A stretch of 64,000 nt of DNA from Nocardioides daeguensis (GCF_019192965.1 NZ_JAHTKU010000016.1:1-64000), one strand, 5' to 3'. Positions 43,008 to 52,001 are shown, counted from the first letter of the stretch. The notes: generated by a model from the sequence alone, not told the origin. Made by a program: numbers and translations.

Positions 43008-43362
43008 GGTCTCCACGGCGCGAGCCAGGCACAGCCCGGGCGTCGCCCCGCTCTGCGGCTCCGTCGCCGTCGCCGTGCCCGTCGGCGAGCCGGCCGCGAA
43101 GCTCCGCGACCTGGTCCTGGACCGGGGCCACCACCTCCGGGCTGTCCTCCCAGAGCTCGAGGAAGTCCATCTCGTCGTCCTCGGGATCGAGCATCCGGGT
43201 CAGCACGTCGATCCCGCGGCGCAGGTGCTGGCCGAGTGCCGCGAGATCACCGGGCCACACGTAGCTCCGACCGAGGACCTGCAGCAAGTAGCACGCCGCG
43301 CGGATCTGGTCGTCGTCGTCGTCCGTCCCCAGCGCCTCGGCGATCCGGGCGTCGGCGCCAGG
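43008..43362 (-). pseudogene. Helical protein fragment following dnaB in the same frame
   Basis: Immediately after the dnaB stop (43363-43365) the same frame stays open and reads a protein-like sequence (DARIAEALGTDDDDDQIRAACYLLQVLGRSYVWPGDLAALGQ..., MLDPEDDEMDFLELWEDSPEVV) for about 115 codons, with no ATG or GTG start except a TTG at 43287. Beyond about 43,005 the frame only mirrors the permease gene. It looks like a degraded or frameshifted gene of unknown function; a real short gene starting at TTG is possible. Confidence 0.5.
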
Positions 43363-44772
43363 TCAGTGCGCCATGTCGACGAACCGGCTGTAGTGACCCT
43401 GGAAGGCCACGACGATGTCGCGGGTCGCGCCGTTGCGGTGCTTGGCGACGATCAGGTCGGCCTCGCCGGGGCGGGTCGACTCCTTCTCGTAGACGTCGTC
43501 GCGGTGCAGCAGGACCACCATGTCGGCGTCCTGCTCGATGGATCCGGACTCACGCAGGTCGCTGACCGCGGGGCGCTTGTCGGCGCGCTGCTCGGGGCCA
43601 CGGTTGAGCTGGGAGAGCGCGATGACCGGGATCTCCAGCTCCTTGGCGAGCAGCTTGATCTGGCGGGAGAACTCCGAGACCTCGAGCTGGCGGGACTCGA
43701 CCTTCTTGCCCGAGCTCATCAGCTGGAGGTAGTCGATCACCATCAGCTTGAGGTCGTGCTTCTGCTTGAGCCGACGCGCCTTCGCGCGGATCTCGGTCAT
43801 CGTCATGTTGGGGGAGTCGTCGATGAACATCGGCGCCGCGGACACCTTCGCCACGTGGCGGGCCAGGCGGTCCCACTCCTCGGTGCCCATCTTGCCGTTG
43901 CGGATGTGGTTGAGCGGGATCCGTGCCTCGGCCGAGAGCAGGCGCATGACGATCTCCGCGCGCGTCATCTCCAGGCTGAAGAAGCAGGCGGTGAGGTTGT
44001 TGTGGATGGCGGCGGCCCGGCAGAAGTCGAGGGCCAGGGTCGACTTGCCCATGGCGGGGCGGGCGGCCACGACGATCATCTGGCCGGCGTGGAAGCCGTT
44101 GGTGAGCTCGTCGAAGTCGGCGAAGCCGGTCGGCACGCCGTAGATGCCCGTCTCACGGTTCTCGATGGCCTCGATCTCGTCGAGGACCTGGTCCATGATG
44201 TCGGACAGCGGGACGTAGTCCTCCGACTTGTTGCGGTCGGTGACCTTGTAGATCTCGGACTGGGCCTCGTTGACGATGCCCTCGACCTCGCCCTCGCCGG
44301 CATAGCTGATCTGGACGATCTTGGTGCCGGCGTTGACCAGCCGGCGCAGGATCGCCTTCTCGTAGACGATCTCGGCGTAGAAGCCGGCGTTGGCGGCGAT
44401 CGGCACGTTGGAGGCGAGCGTGTGCAGGTACGGCGCCCCGCCGATCTTCTGCAGCTGGCCACGCCGCTGCAGCTCCCCCGCGACGGTCACCATGTCGGCC
44501 GGCTCACCACGGCTGTAGAGGTCGAGGATCGCCTCGTGGATCTCCTCGTGCGCCGGGCGGTAGTAGTCGTTGCCGCGGATGACCTCGACGACGTCGGCGA
44601 TGGCGTCCTTCGAGATCATCATCGCGCCGAGCACCGACTGCTCGGCGGCCATGTCCTGCGGTGGCGTGCGGCCGCCGCTGGGCGCCTCGCCCGGCTGGTA
44701 CGGCGCCGGTCCGTCCCCCCACTGCTCGGGCGGCTCGGCGGTCCAGGCCGGCGGGTCGTCCGTGAGGCTCAC
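43363..44772 (-). CDS. dnaB: Replicative DNA helicase DnaB
   Basis: 469 residues, complete. N-terminal DnaB domain (EQSVLGAMMISKDAIADVVEVIRGNDYYRPAHEEIHEAIL, 44-84), linker, RecA-like C-terminal domain with Walker A ARPAMGKST (near 240), FFSLEM, VIDYLQLM Walker B, and SQLNRGPEQRADKRPAVSDLRESGSIEQDAD. It unwinds DNA at the replication fork as a hexamer. No intein is present, unlike many mycobacterial dnaB genes. GTG start. Separated from rplI by about 3.3 kb of other genes. Confidence 0.97.
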   Translation of the reverse strand: MSLTDDPPAWTAEPPEQWGDGPAPYQPGEAPSGGRTPPQDMAAEQSVLGAMMISKDAIADVVEVIRGNDYYRPAHEEIHEAILDLYSRGEPADMVTVAGELQRRGQLQKIGGAPYLHTLASNVPIAANAGFYAEIVYEKAILRRLVNAGTKIVQISYAGEGEVEGIVNEAQSEIYKVTDRNKSEDYVPLSDIMDQVLDEIEAIENRETGIYGVPTGFADFDELTNGFHAGQMIVVAARPAMGKSTLALDFCRAAAIHNNLTACFFSLEMTRAEIVMRLLSAEARIPLNHIRNGKMGTEEWDRLARHVAKVSAAPMFIDDSPNMTMTEIRAKARRLKQKHDLKLMVIDYLQLMSSGKKVESRQLEVSEFSRQIKLLAKELEIPVIALSQLNRGPEQRADKRPAVSDLRESGSIEQDADMVVLLHRDDVYEKESTRPGEADLIVAKHRNGATRDIVVAFQGHYSRFVDMAH

Positions 44773-44928
44773 GGTCCTTGCCCCTTCCTGGTCTCACGCC
44801 CCGGGCGCGATGCACGGGTCGTCCGGTGCCCAGCATGCCGAGCGGGTCCGGCACAATCGCCGGACGGCGACCGGTGCCGGCCCCCGATGCGGCAACCTAC
44901 GGGGTCGACCGGGGCAGCCGATAGCGGC

Positions 44929-45209
44929 CTGTCCACAAGGGTTGGGGATAACTCGGGGCAGGTCGTGGACGACACGCGGACATGGTGTGCACGGGGTGGG
45001 GAGGAACTTGTGGAGAACGTGCGGGCCAGCCAGCCGAAAGGTTCTCTGACCTGCGCAAACGTCCTCAATGGCCTGTGGACGGCAAAAATGTCGGGTGTGA
45101 TCCTGTTCACCCGCCGGTCACCGACCGGTCGGGACGGGTCTGCCGTCGCCGTACCCCCGCTCCGCCGCCGCCACCGCCGGTTTCCACAGGGGGACGCCAC
45201 TTATCCACC
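44929..45209. promoter_or_regulatory. Cluster of DnaA-box-like sequences upstream of dnaB
   Basis: The 467-bp gap between dnaB and the MATE gene has five DnaA-box-like 9-mers: CTGTCCACA (44929), TTGTGGAGA (45008, reverse), CCTGTGGAC (45073, reverse), GTTTCCACA (45180) and TTATCCACC (45201). Each differs from TTATCCACA/TTGTCCACA by one or two bases. A GGGATAACTC stretch and an AT-rich GGCAAAAATG lie within. It may be a DnaA-controlled promoter or a titration site. No gene is seen. Confidence 0.45.
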
Positions 45210-45239
45210 GGCCGCCCGCACCGCCCGGGCAGCCGCGCG

Positions 45240-46580
45240 GTGAACGGCCCGCGCGCCCTCGACCGGGAGATCGCCCGGCTCGCGTTCCCGGCCTTCCTCG
45301 CCCTCGTCGCCGAGCCGCTGTTCCTGCTCGGCGACGCCGCCGTCGTCGGCCACCTCGGCACCCCGGAGCTGGCCGGGCTCGGCATCGCGGGCACCGTGGT
45401 CACCACGGTCGTCGGGCTGTGCATCTTCCTGGCCTACGGCACCACCGCGGGCGTCGCCCGCCAGATCGGCGCCGGCCACCGCGACGCCGCCCTCGCCCAG
45501 GGCCTCGACGGGCTCTGGCTCGCCGTGCTGATCGGCCTCCCGGCGACCCTGGTCACCGGGCTCGGCGCCGACCCCCTCGTCGCGGTGTTCGGGGCCTCAC
45601 CGGACGTGGTCGAGCCGGCCACGACCTACTTGCGGGTCGCCGCGCTCGGCCTCACCCCGCTGCTGCTCATCCTCGCCGGCACCGGCGTGCTGCGCGGCCT
45701 CCAGGACACCCGCACGCCGCTCGTGGTGGCCGTCGTCGGCAACATCGCGAACCTCCTGCTCAACCTCGTCCTCGTGTACGGCGCCGGGCCGGCGCCGCGC
45801 CTCGGGATCGCGGGCTCGGCGCTGGGCTCCGTGCTCGCCCAGTCCGCGATGGCCGTCGCGCTCGTGCTGGTCGTCGTCCGCTCCGCCCGGCGCGAGGGTG
45901 CCGCCCTTCGCCCGCACCTGGGGGGCGTGCGCGCGGCGGCCCGGGCCGGCGTACCGCTCATCGTGCGGACCCTGACTCTGCGTGCCTCGCTGTTGGTGAC
46001 GACCTACGCCGTGGTGCTGACCGCGAGCGGGTCGAGCAGCGCGGCGGTGCCGGTCGCCACCCATCAGCTGGCGATGACCCTGTGGGGCTTCCTGGCCTAC
46101 GTGCTGGACGCGATCGCCATCGCCGCGCAGGCGATCACCGGACGCTTCCTCGGCGCCGGCGACGTGGCCGCGACGCGCGCGGTCACCGGCCGGATGGTGG
46201 GCTGGGGGATCCTCAGCGGTGTCGTCACCGGCCTGCTGCTGGCCGCGACCAGTCCGTGGCTGGGCGCGCTGTTCACCCCGGACGCGGGGGTCCGGGACGC
46301 GCTCGTCCCGGTGCTCGTCGTGGCCGCGCTCGCCCAACCGGTCGCCGGGGTGGTGTTCGTGCTCGACGGGGTGCTCATCGGCGCGGGCGACGGGCGGTAC
46401 CTGGCCCGGGCCGGCGTCGCCGTCCTCGCGGGCTACGCTCCGCTCGTGCTGCTGACGAGTGCGCTGGGCGCGGGACTGCCCTGGCTGTGGACCGTGTTCT
46501 GCGTGGTCTTCATGGGCGGGCGGCTGGTCACCCTGGTGCGCCGCGCCCGCAGCGACGCGTGGCTGGTGCCGGGCGCGTGA
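45240..46580 (+). CDS. MATE-family efflux transporter
   Basis: 446 residues, 12 helices. DinF-like features: REIARLAFPAFLALVAEPLFLLGDAAVVGHLGTPELAGLGIA and GVLRGLQDTRTPLVVAVVGNIANLLLNLVLVYG. MATE exporters use Na+ or H+ to expel cationic drugs or metabolites. GTG 45240 fits the family start. Its stop overlaps the next gene start (GTGA). Confidence 0.92.
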   Translation: MNGPRALDREIARLAFPAFLALVAEPLFLLGDAAVVGHLGTPELAGLGIAGTVVTTVVGLCIFLAYGTTAGVARQIGAGHRDAALAQGLDGLWLAVLIGLPATLVTGLGADPLVAVFGASPDVVEPATTYLRVAALGLTPLLLILAGTGVLRGLQDTRTPLVVAVVGNIANLLLNLVLVYGAGPAPRLGIAGSALGSVLAQSAMAVALVLVVVRSARREGAALRPHLGGVRAAARAGVPLIVRTLTLRASLLVTTYAVVLTASGSSSAAVPVATHQLAMTLWGFLAYVLDAIAIAAQAITGRFLGAGDVAATRAVTGRMVGWGILSGVVTGLLLAATSPWLGALFTPDAGVRDALVPVLVVAALAQPVAGVVFVLDGVLIGAGDGRYLARAGVAVLAGYAPLVLLTSALGAGLPWLWTVFCVVFMGGRLVTLVRRARSDAWLVPGA

Positions 46581-47122
46581 AGCCGCTGTACTGGATCGCG
46601 ATCGGCCTGGCCGTCGTCGTGTTCACCGCCGCTCCAGCCGACAAGGTCGACGTGTCGGAGGTCCTCGGCTGCCTGCTGGTGCTGGTCGGCTACGCCCGGC
46701 TGGTGCGGGCGGCGCCCGACCTGCCGCTGCGGCTCACGCTCGGGTACCTCGCCGTGCTCGCGGTGGTCGTCGCCATCGCGCTCAGCCCGCCGGACGCGCG
46801 CGCCTGGCTCGACGACGCCGACCCGGCGCTCGTGTGGGCCGCCTCGCTCCCGGCGCTGGGCTTCCAGGCCGCGCTGTGCCACGCCCTCGGCACCCGGGCC
46901 CGCGCCGCCGGCGTCCGCAGCGGGTGGGTCTGGTTCGTCGCCGAGACGGCCATCGTCGTCTCGCTCGTCGCCAACGTGCTCTACAACGGCGCCGACTGGC
47001 ACTGGCTCTACGGCGTCGGCACCGTCGGCCTGGCCGGGGTGCTGCTCGTCATCGTGCTCTGCGCGCTCCTGGGCTCGGCCCCGTGGGCGGGCGCGGGGGA
47101 GCCGGAGGACGCACGCACCTGA
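46577..47122 (+). CDS. Hypothetical membrane protein coupled to the MATE gene
   Basis: 181 residues, about five to six helices (LYWIAIGLAVVVFTAA, VLGCLLVLVGYARLV, LTLGYLAVLAVVVAIAL, WFVAETAIVVSLVANVLY, TVGLAGVLLVIVLCALL). No conserved motif was recognised. GTG 46577 overlaps the MATE stop by 4 bp, so expression is coupled. Its stop lies in a long hairpin. Confidence 0.8.
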   Translation: MKPLYWIAIGLAVVVFTAAPADKVDVSEVLGCLLVLVGYARLVRAAPDLPLRLTLGYLAVLAVVVAIALSPPDARAWLDDADPALVWAASLPALGFQAALCHALGTRARAAGVRSGWVWFVAETAIVVSLVANVLYNGADWHWLYGVGTVGLAGVLLVIVLCALLGSAPWAGAGEPEDART

Positions 47123-47170
47123 CGAACGGGCTGTGGAACGAGCGCGTGCACAGCCCGCCCGTCAGGTGCG
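47114..47170. terminator. 22-bp-stem hairpin between convergent genes
   Basis: Arms 47114-47135 and 47149-47170 are complementary over 22 bp (CGCACCTGACG...CGGGCTGTG / CACAGCCCG...CGTCAGGTGCG) with two mismatches and a 13-base loop. Lies exactly between the membrane-protein gene and the lipoprotein gene and includes the former's stop. Bidirectional terminator is the simplest reading. Confidence 0.7.
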
Positions 47171-47181
47171 ACGCGAAGGAC

Positions 47182-47823
47182 TCAGCCCTGGATCGTGGCC
47201 AGGATCTTCTCGGCCAGCCCGACGGACTGGTTGAGCGGGTCACCCTCGTACTCGACGCCGTCCTCGTAGTCGAGGTCGATCTCCAGCAGCACCGTGGCGG
47301 CGCAGGCGCGCAGCTCACCCTCGAAGTCCGGCGGGTTGCTCACCTTCCACCAGCCCCGGGTGGCGCCGGCGATGTCGTCGGCCGGGTCCACGACGCCGTC
47401 GTTGTCACGCGGCTGGGGGCAGCCGAAGGCGCCCTGGGTGAAGTCCTCGGGACCGGTCAGCTTGACCGTCACCTCGGCGAGACCCTCGGCCTCGAAGGAG
47501 CAGTTGTCGCTGGACCACTCCACGCCACCCTCGCTGGTGGCGCCACCGCCGACCTCGGCGGGGCCGAACGACATCCCGTAGGCCTCGGCCAGGTCGTCGG
47601 CGCTCACCACGTCGCAGGCCATCGGCAGCCCGGCAGCAGCGGTGCTCGACGGCGCGGTCGGGGCCGAGGTGGGGGCGCTGGTCGCCTCGGTGGGCGTCGA
47701 CGCCTCGGTGGCGCTCGACGCGTCGGTCGGGGTGTCGGAGGCGTCGGGTTCGTCGTCGCCGCAGGCCGCGAGGACCGGGGTCAGCAGCAGCAGGGCGGCA
47801 GGCGCCAGCCGTCGTACACGCAT
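47182..47823 (-). CDS. DUF3558-like lipoprotein
   Basis: 213 residues. The signal peptide ends at a lipobox (LLTPVLAAC, Cys near 22), followed by a Thr/Ser/Pro-rich linker to about 75 and a mature domain with four cysteines (MACDVVS, NCSFEA, FGCPQP, RACAAT) and EWSSDNCSF, the DUF3558 pattern of actinobacterial lipoproteins. ATG 47823 chosen for the signal peptide; a longer frame adds an unlikely N-terminus. Confidence 0.85.
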   Translation of the reverse strand: MRVRRLAPAALLLLTPVLAACGDDEPDASDTPTDASSATEASTPTEATSAPTSAPTAPSSTAAAGLPMACDVVSADDLAEAYGMSFGPAEVGGGATSEGGVEWSSDNCSFEAEGLAEVTVKLTGPEDFTQGAFGCPQPRDNDGVVDPADDIAGATRGWWKVSNPPDFEGELRACAATVLLEIDLDYEDGVEYEGDPLNQSVGLAEKILATIQG

Positions 47824-47869
47824 GGGGGAAGCTCCTGGGGATCGGGGAAGGAAGGAGTGTCCCAAAACT

Positions 47870-47996
47870 AACGGCGTGGGGGGGGGCCGGGGGGGCCGCC
47901 CCCCCCCGGGGGGTTGGGGGGGGGGGGATAGGGGTAGTCAGGTTTCGACAAAAACCTACGGCCGGGCCGGGCCCCGGGGGCCCCCCCCACGCCGTT
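47870..47996. other. G/C homopolymer region inside a large inverted repeat
   Basis: AACGGCGTGGGGGGG (47870-47884) and CCCCCCCACGCCGTT (47982-47996) are complementary. Between them are runs of 8-12 G or C and a small hairpin AGGTTT/AAACCT (47940-47956). Long homopolymers are error-prone and one or both arms may be mis-called. It lies between the lipoprotein gene and rplI. The remaining 57 bp before rplI shows nothing. Confidence 0.55.
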
Positions 47997-48053
47997 GTTG
48001 GTCGTCGAGTGCAGATCGTGAGGAACGAACGATCTACGTATCGAGACGCTGCG

Positions 48054-48500
48054 TCAGCCCGGGATGACGTTGAGGGCCACCGCGGCGGACACCTCGTCGT
48101 GCAGCTTGACCGACACCGCGTGGTTGCCCAGCGACTTGATCGGGTTGCCGAGGACGATGGTCCGCTTGTCGATCGCCTCGCCGGCGGCCTCGCCGAGCGC
48201 GGCGGCGATGTCGGCGGGGGTGACCGCACCGAACAGGCGGCCGCCCTGGCCGGCCTTGACCTTGACGTCGACCGGCGAGCCCTCGAGCTTGGCCTTCAGC
48301 TCAGCGGCGTGGGCCTCGTCGCGGACCGCACGAGCGGAGCGAGCGGCCTTGATCGAGTCGGCCTGCGCCTGGGCGCCCCGGGTCCACCGGATGCCGAAGC
48401 CGCGGGGGATGAGGTAGTTGCGGCCGTAGCCGTCCTTGACCTCGACCACGTCACCGGCTGCGCCGAGGTTCTCGACCTCCTGGGTCAGGATGATCTTCAT
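48054..48500 (-). CDS. rplI: 50S ribosomal protein L9
   Basis: 148 residues, full length. N-terminal domain [34 protein letters not shown] with the L9 signature, a long central helix ([26 protein letters not shown]) and the C-terminal domain ([16 protein letters not shown]). Binds 23S rRNA in the large subunit. Clustered with rpsR, ssb and rpsF on the same strand, as in most actinobacteria. Confidence 0.97.
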   Translation of the reverse strand: MKIILTQEVENLGAAGDVVEVKDGYGRNYLIPRGFGIRWTRGAQAQADSIKAARSARAVRDEAHAAELKAKLEGSPVDVKVKAGQGGRLFGAVTPADIAAALGEAAGEAIDKRTIVLGNPIKSLGNHAVSVKLHDEVSAAVALNVIPG

Positions 48501-48528
48501 GAGTTCAGCTCTCCTTCTCTGACTCTGC

Positions 48529-48765
48529 TCAGCGACCGGCGGAGGTGTAGGGCAGCAGCGCGACCTCGCGGGCGTTCTTCACCGCGATCGCGACGTCCCG
48601 CTGGTGCTGGACGCAGTTGCCGGTCACCCGACGGGCGCGGATCTTGCCGCGGTCGGAGATGAACTTCTTCAGAAGGGCGGTGTCCTTGTAGTCGACACCG
48701 GTGGCCTTCTCCTTGCAGAACTGGCAAACCTTCTTCTTCGGCTTGCGGACGACTGCCTTCGCCAT
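48529..48765 (-). CDS. rpsR: 30S ribosomal protein S18
   Basis: 78 residues. Zinc-binding type: CQFCKEK (14-20) and a later Cys (NCVQHQRD near 50), plus [11 protein letters not shown] and [14 protein letters not shown]. Binds 16S rRNA together with S6. Operon with ssb and rplI. Confidence 0.97.
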   Translation of the reverse strand: MAKAVVRKPKKKVCQFCKEKATGVDYKDTALLKKFISDRGKIRARRVTGNCVQHQRDVAIAVKNAREVALLPYTSAGR

Positions 48766-48833
48766 TGTGGTGCTCCTCCTCAGAGCCCGGCCGCGTCAGT
48801 CAGAAGGCGGCCGGAATGGTTGGTTGTATCGGT

Positions 48834-48856
48834 GGTTGAGGTGCGAGCCTCAGAAC
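48834..48856. repeat. Short copy of the GGTTGAGG...CCTC repeat
   Basis: GGTTGAGGTGCGAGCCTCAGAAC matches the core of the 5477 repeats and could form a small GAGG/CCTC hairpin. It overlaps the ssb stop codon (48850-48852). Confidence 0.6.
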
Positions 48857-49416
48857 GGGGGCTCGTCGCTCGACGAGACGCCCGGCGCGGCCCACGGGTC
48901 GTTGGCCGGTGCGCCGCCCCCGTAGTTGGAACCGCCACCCTGGTTGCCGCCACCGGACGGGGCGCTGCCCCACGGGTCCTGACCCGCGGGACGGCCACCG
49001 CCCTGGTTGCCGCCACCTTGGTTGCCGCCGTACCCACCGCCGCCGCCGGAGCGGCTCGCGCGGGTGACCTTGGCGGTCGCCCACGTCAGCGACGGGCCGA
49101 TCTCGTCGACCTGCAGCTCGTTGACCGTGCGCTTCTCGCCCTCACGGGTCTCGTACGAGCGCGACACCAGACGGCCCTGCACGATGACGCGCATGCCCTT
49201 CTGGAGGGACTCGGCGACGTTCTCCGCGACCTGGCGCCAGACCGAGCAGCGCAGGAACAGGGTGTCCCCGTCCTTCCACTCGTTGGTCTGACGGTCGAAG
49301 GAGCGCGGCGTCGAGGCCACCGTGAAGTTGGCGACAGCCGCGCCCGACGGGGTGAACCGAAGCTCGGGGTCGTCGGTGAGGTTGCCGATGACGGTGATGA
49401 CGGTGTCGCCAGCCAT
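48850..49416 (-). CDS. ssb: Single-stranded DNA-binding protein
   Basis: 188 residues: OB fold ([21 protein letters not shown], 4-24; [33 protein letters not shown]) through about residue 115, then a Gly/Asn/Gln-rich linker and the acidic C-terminal tip DEPPF that recruits partner proteins. Typical actinobacterial SSB next to rpsF and rpsR. Starts at an ATG with GAGACC upstream. Confidence 0.96.
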   Translation of the reverse strand: MAGDTVITVIGNLTDDPELRFTPSGAAVANFTVASTPRSFDRQTNEWKDGDTLFLRCSVWRQVAENVAESLQKGMRVIVQGRLVSRSYETREGEKRTVNELQVDEIGPSLTWATAKVTRASRSGGGGGYGGNQGGGNQGGGRPAGQDPWGSAPSGGGNQGGGSNYGGGAPANDPWAAPGVSSSDEPPF

Positions 49417-49541
49417 GGGGGTCTCCTGGTGAGGGTGGAATGAACGGGCGTGCCGGGTCAGACCCGGACAACGGCTCCCATCGTGTCGTGGACGTCCGAC
49501 ATCGGGTAGCCGTCGTCCACAGGCACGATCTCTTCAGTTCC

Positions 49542-49829
49542 TCAGACGGTGGGTCGCAGGACCTTGGTCCGCAGGACGGACTCGTTGAGGGTCAGCTGAC
49601 GGTCGAGCTCATCGACCGTCGCCGGGGCGGCGGTCAGCTTGACGATGGCGTAGATGCCCTCGGCGTGCTTCTTGATCTCGTACGCCAGGCGGCGCTTGCC
49701 CCACACGTCGACGTTGTCGACCGTGCCGCCGTCGTTGCGGACGACGTTCAGGTACTTGTCGAGCGACGGCTGAACCGTCCGCTCGTCGAGGCTCGGGTCG
49801 AGGATGACCACGACTTCATAGTTGCGCAA
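49542..49829 (-). CDS. rpsF: 30S ribosomal protein S6
   Basis: 95 residues. [27 protein letters not shown] start and [26 protein letters not shown] are S6 hallmarks. The TTG at 49829 is chosen because it gives the canonical MRNYEV start and GGAG lies six bases upstream; GTG 49841 or longer frames would add residues alien to S6. First gene of rpsF-ssb-rpsR-rplI. Confidence 0.94.
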   Translation of the reverse strand: MRNYEVVVILDPSLDERTVQPSLDKYLNVVRNDGGTVDNVDVWGKRRLAYEIKKHAEGIYAIVKLTAAPATVDELDRQLTLNESVLRTKVLRPTV

Positions 49830-49895
49830 AGCGGTCTCCACCTCCTCTGGACTCAGGCGGCCGCGGACTTTCCACGGCAGGAGGGCCTTGCTTGC

Positions 49896-49915
49896 CTGCT
49901 GGTTCGGCCCAGCAG
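49896..49915 (-). promoter_or_regulatory. Candidate S6:S18 leader hairpin
   Basis: On the minus strand CTGCTGG - GCCGAA - CCAGCAG forms a 7-bp hairpin with CCG in the loop, 67 bp upstream of rpsF. S6:S18 complexes autoregulate through mRNA elements that mimic the CCG-containing 16S site. The 7-bp stem and CCG loop fit, but other conserved parts were not checked. Confidence 0.4.
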
Positions 49916-50009
49916 ACGCGTACGGCGCCAGCGGCACCGGACGGGACAGGCTAACAGCGCCCGCCCGCCCGGGCCGAATCCCGACCTCGGCGGGCCGGGG
50001 ACGGGCGTG

Positions 50010-52001
50010 CTACCCGAACAGCACCGGGTTCTGGATCTGCGTCTCGTCGATGACGAGCACCGCGATCGCGCCCGCCAGGCCCTCGGGCACGTCGAGCGAG
50101 ACCGAGGCGCAGACCTCGTCGGAGCCGAGGTCCCACGACCCGTCCAGCGAGCCGAGCAGCTCGCCCTCGGGGTTGTAGAGCTCGATCGTGAACGGCGTCC
50201 CGTCGGGCAGCCCGGTGACCGCGAAGTGGGCGTACAGCGTGGCCGGGAGGCTCACGCCGCCGAGCACCTGCGGGTCGTCGAGCGTGCTGGTCGTCGAGCA
50301 GTCGCTGTTGCCGTCGGTGGTCCAGCCCGAGGGGGCGGCGCTGGCCTGGCCCATCGGGTCGGCCGGGGGCTCCGGCACGTCGTCGAGGTACGGCGAGACG
50401 TACTCCGGGTCGCCGCCCTTCTCCGCGATCGCGATGATGTCCTCGGTCAGGTTGACCGGCCGGATCCGCGCGGAGCCGCCGGTGAACGCGCCGCCCTCGC
50501 CGCTGTCGCCGACGGTCGACTCGGTGACGACCGCGCTGTTGATGCCGACCAGCTCGCCGTCCTCGTTGATCGAGGCACCGCCGGAGTTGCCGGAGCCGAT
50601 CCGGATGTCGCTGTCGATCCAGGCCCGGTTGCCGGGGACGGCCGCCTCCTTGAGGAAGGTGGACACGACGCCGCGGGTCACGGTCAGCGCCCGGTCGAGG
50701 CCGTCGTCGGAGGCGACGTGCGCGACGGCGGGGAAGCCGAGCGCGGTCAGCTCGTCGCCGGTGCGCAGCTCGTCGCTGTCGCCGAGCTCGACGGGCCGCG
50801 GCAGGTCGAGGTCCTCCTCGGCGATCTTCTTGCCCTCGGCGTCGGCGGTGATCTTGAGGACCGCGAGGTCGAGAACGCCGTCGGCGACGATCGCCTCCGC
50901 GGAGTACGACGGCGCGGCCGGCTTGTCGTCGGCGGCGGAGGTGAGCGCGACCAGGAGGCCCGCGGGATCCTCCTCGCCGCCCTGCTGCCCCGGCGCGCTG
51001 GGCTTGCCGACGTGGGCGTTGGTAAGGATCAGCCCGTCCTCGCTGATGATCGTGCCCGAGCCGGTGTAGAGGGGTTCGCCGCTGTCGTCGACGGCGATGA
51101 TCAGGACGCTGGCGAGCTTGGCCCGGTCGAGCTCGGCGGTGCTGAGCCCGGCCGCCTCGTTCGGGCCGTCGTTCGCGGGGGAGTCGTCGCCGCCGAGCAG
51201 GACCGCGGCCGTGACGCCACCGCCGGCCAGGACCAGCGCGGCCACGACGGCGCCGACGAGGGCGGCGGTGCGCTTGCGCTTCTTCTTTGCGATCGACTTC
51301 TGGGCGACGCCGGCGGCCACGATCGGGACCACCTCGACCTCGGCACCCGCGGTCGGGTGACCGAGCATCAGCGTGATCGGCTCCTCGAGCCTGCGCTGGG
51401 TGACCCGGTCCTCCTCGAGGAAGGTGCCGGCGCTGGACCGGTCGACGTACCACCAGCCGTCGGGGCGGCCCTCGACCACGCCGTGCAGGCGGGAGACGGA
51501 CGGGTCGTCGACGACGACCTCGTTGCCCGGGTCGCGGCCGATCCGTACGACGACGCCCGGGGGGAACCGCGTCGAGGAGCCACCGACGCGCACCAGCAGC
51601 CCGGGCCCGTTGACGTACCCGGGGCCCACCGGCCCGGTGCCGGGCAGCATGGTCTGGGCCAGGCCCGGCGGCGGCAGCTGGGCCGGGTCCGGTGCGGCGG
51701 GGCGCACGGCGCCGGCCGGGGTCAGCACGACCTCCTCGCCGTCCACGCCGCCGAAGCGGACGCTGGTCGGCCCGGTCAGCCGGATCTCGCTGACCCGGGC
51801 GCCGCCCAGGAAGGTGCCGCCGCTCGAACCGGTGTCGACCAGCACCCAGCCGGAGCCGTCCGAGCGCAGCTGCGCGTGCTGCCGCGAGGCCGAGGGCGCG
51901 GTGAGGACGATGTCGCAGGAAGTGTCGCGGCCGATGCTGACGGTGCGGGGTTCCTCGAACGACCAGGTCCGGCCGCCCGAGGTGACATGGAGGGTGGTCA
52001 C
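50010..52001 (-). CDS. Two-FHA membrane-anchored trypsin-like protease
   Basis: 663 residues. Two FHA domains (1-75, SIGRDTSCDIVL / SASRQHAQL; 130-215, RIGRDPGNEVVVDDPSVSRLHGV) are followed by a basic stretch (KKKRKR) and one membrane helix (245-270). A trypsin-like domain has the triad H in LTNAHVG (near 331), D in DLAVLK (near 375) and S in GSGNSGGAS (near 468). A Cys-containing C-terminal beta domain ends the protein. FHA domains bind phosphothreonine in the cytoplasm while the protease would lie outside, linking Ser/Thr-kinase signalling to envelope proteolysis; that is inference. Confidence 0.85.
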   Translation of the reverse strand: MTTLHVTSGGRTWSFEEPRTVSIGRDTSCDIVLTAPSASRQHAQLRSDGSGWVLVDTGSSGGTFLGGARVSEIRLTGPTSVRFGGVDGEEVVLTPAGAVRPAAPDPAQLPPPGLAQTMLPGTGPVGPGYVNGPGLLVRVGGSSTRFPPGVVVRIGRDPGNEVVVDDPSVSRLHGVVEGRPDGWWYVDRSSAGTFLEEDRVTQRRLEEPITLMLGHPTAGAEVEVVPIVAAGVAQKSIAKKKRKRTAALVGAVVAALVLAGGGVTAAVLLGGDDSPANDGPNEAAGLSTAELDRAKLASVLIIAVDDSGEPLYTGSGTIISEDGLILTNAHVGKPSAPGQQGGEEDPAGLLVALTSAADDKPAAPSYSAEAIVADGVLDLAVLKITADAEGKKIAEEDLDLPRPVELGDSDELRTGDELTALGFPAVAHVASDDGLDRALTVTRGVVSTFLKEAAVPGNRAWIDSDIRIGSGNSGGASINEDGELVGINSAVVTESTVGDSGEGGAFTGGSARIRPVNLTEDIIAIAEKGGDPEYVSPYLDDVPEPPADPMGQASAAPSGWTTDGNSDCSTTSTLDDPQVLGGVSLPATLYAHFAVTGLPDGTPFTIELYNPEGELLGSLDGSWDLGSDEVCASVSLDVPEGLAGAIAVLVIDETQIQNPVLFG

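Noticed and set aside
44929..45209. Calling this region the chromosomal origin
   Set aside because: No dnaA, dnaN, rpmH or parAB genes are near and the boxes are imperfect; an origin claim is not supported.
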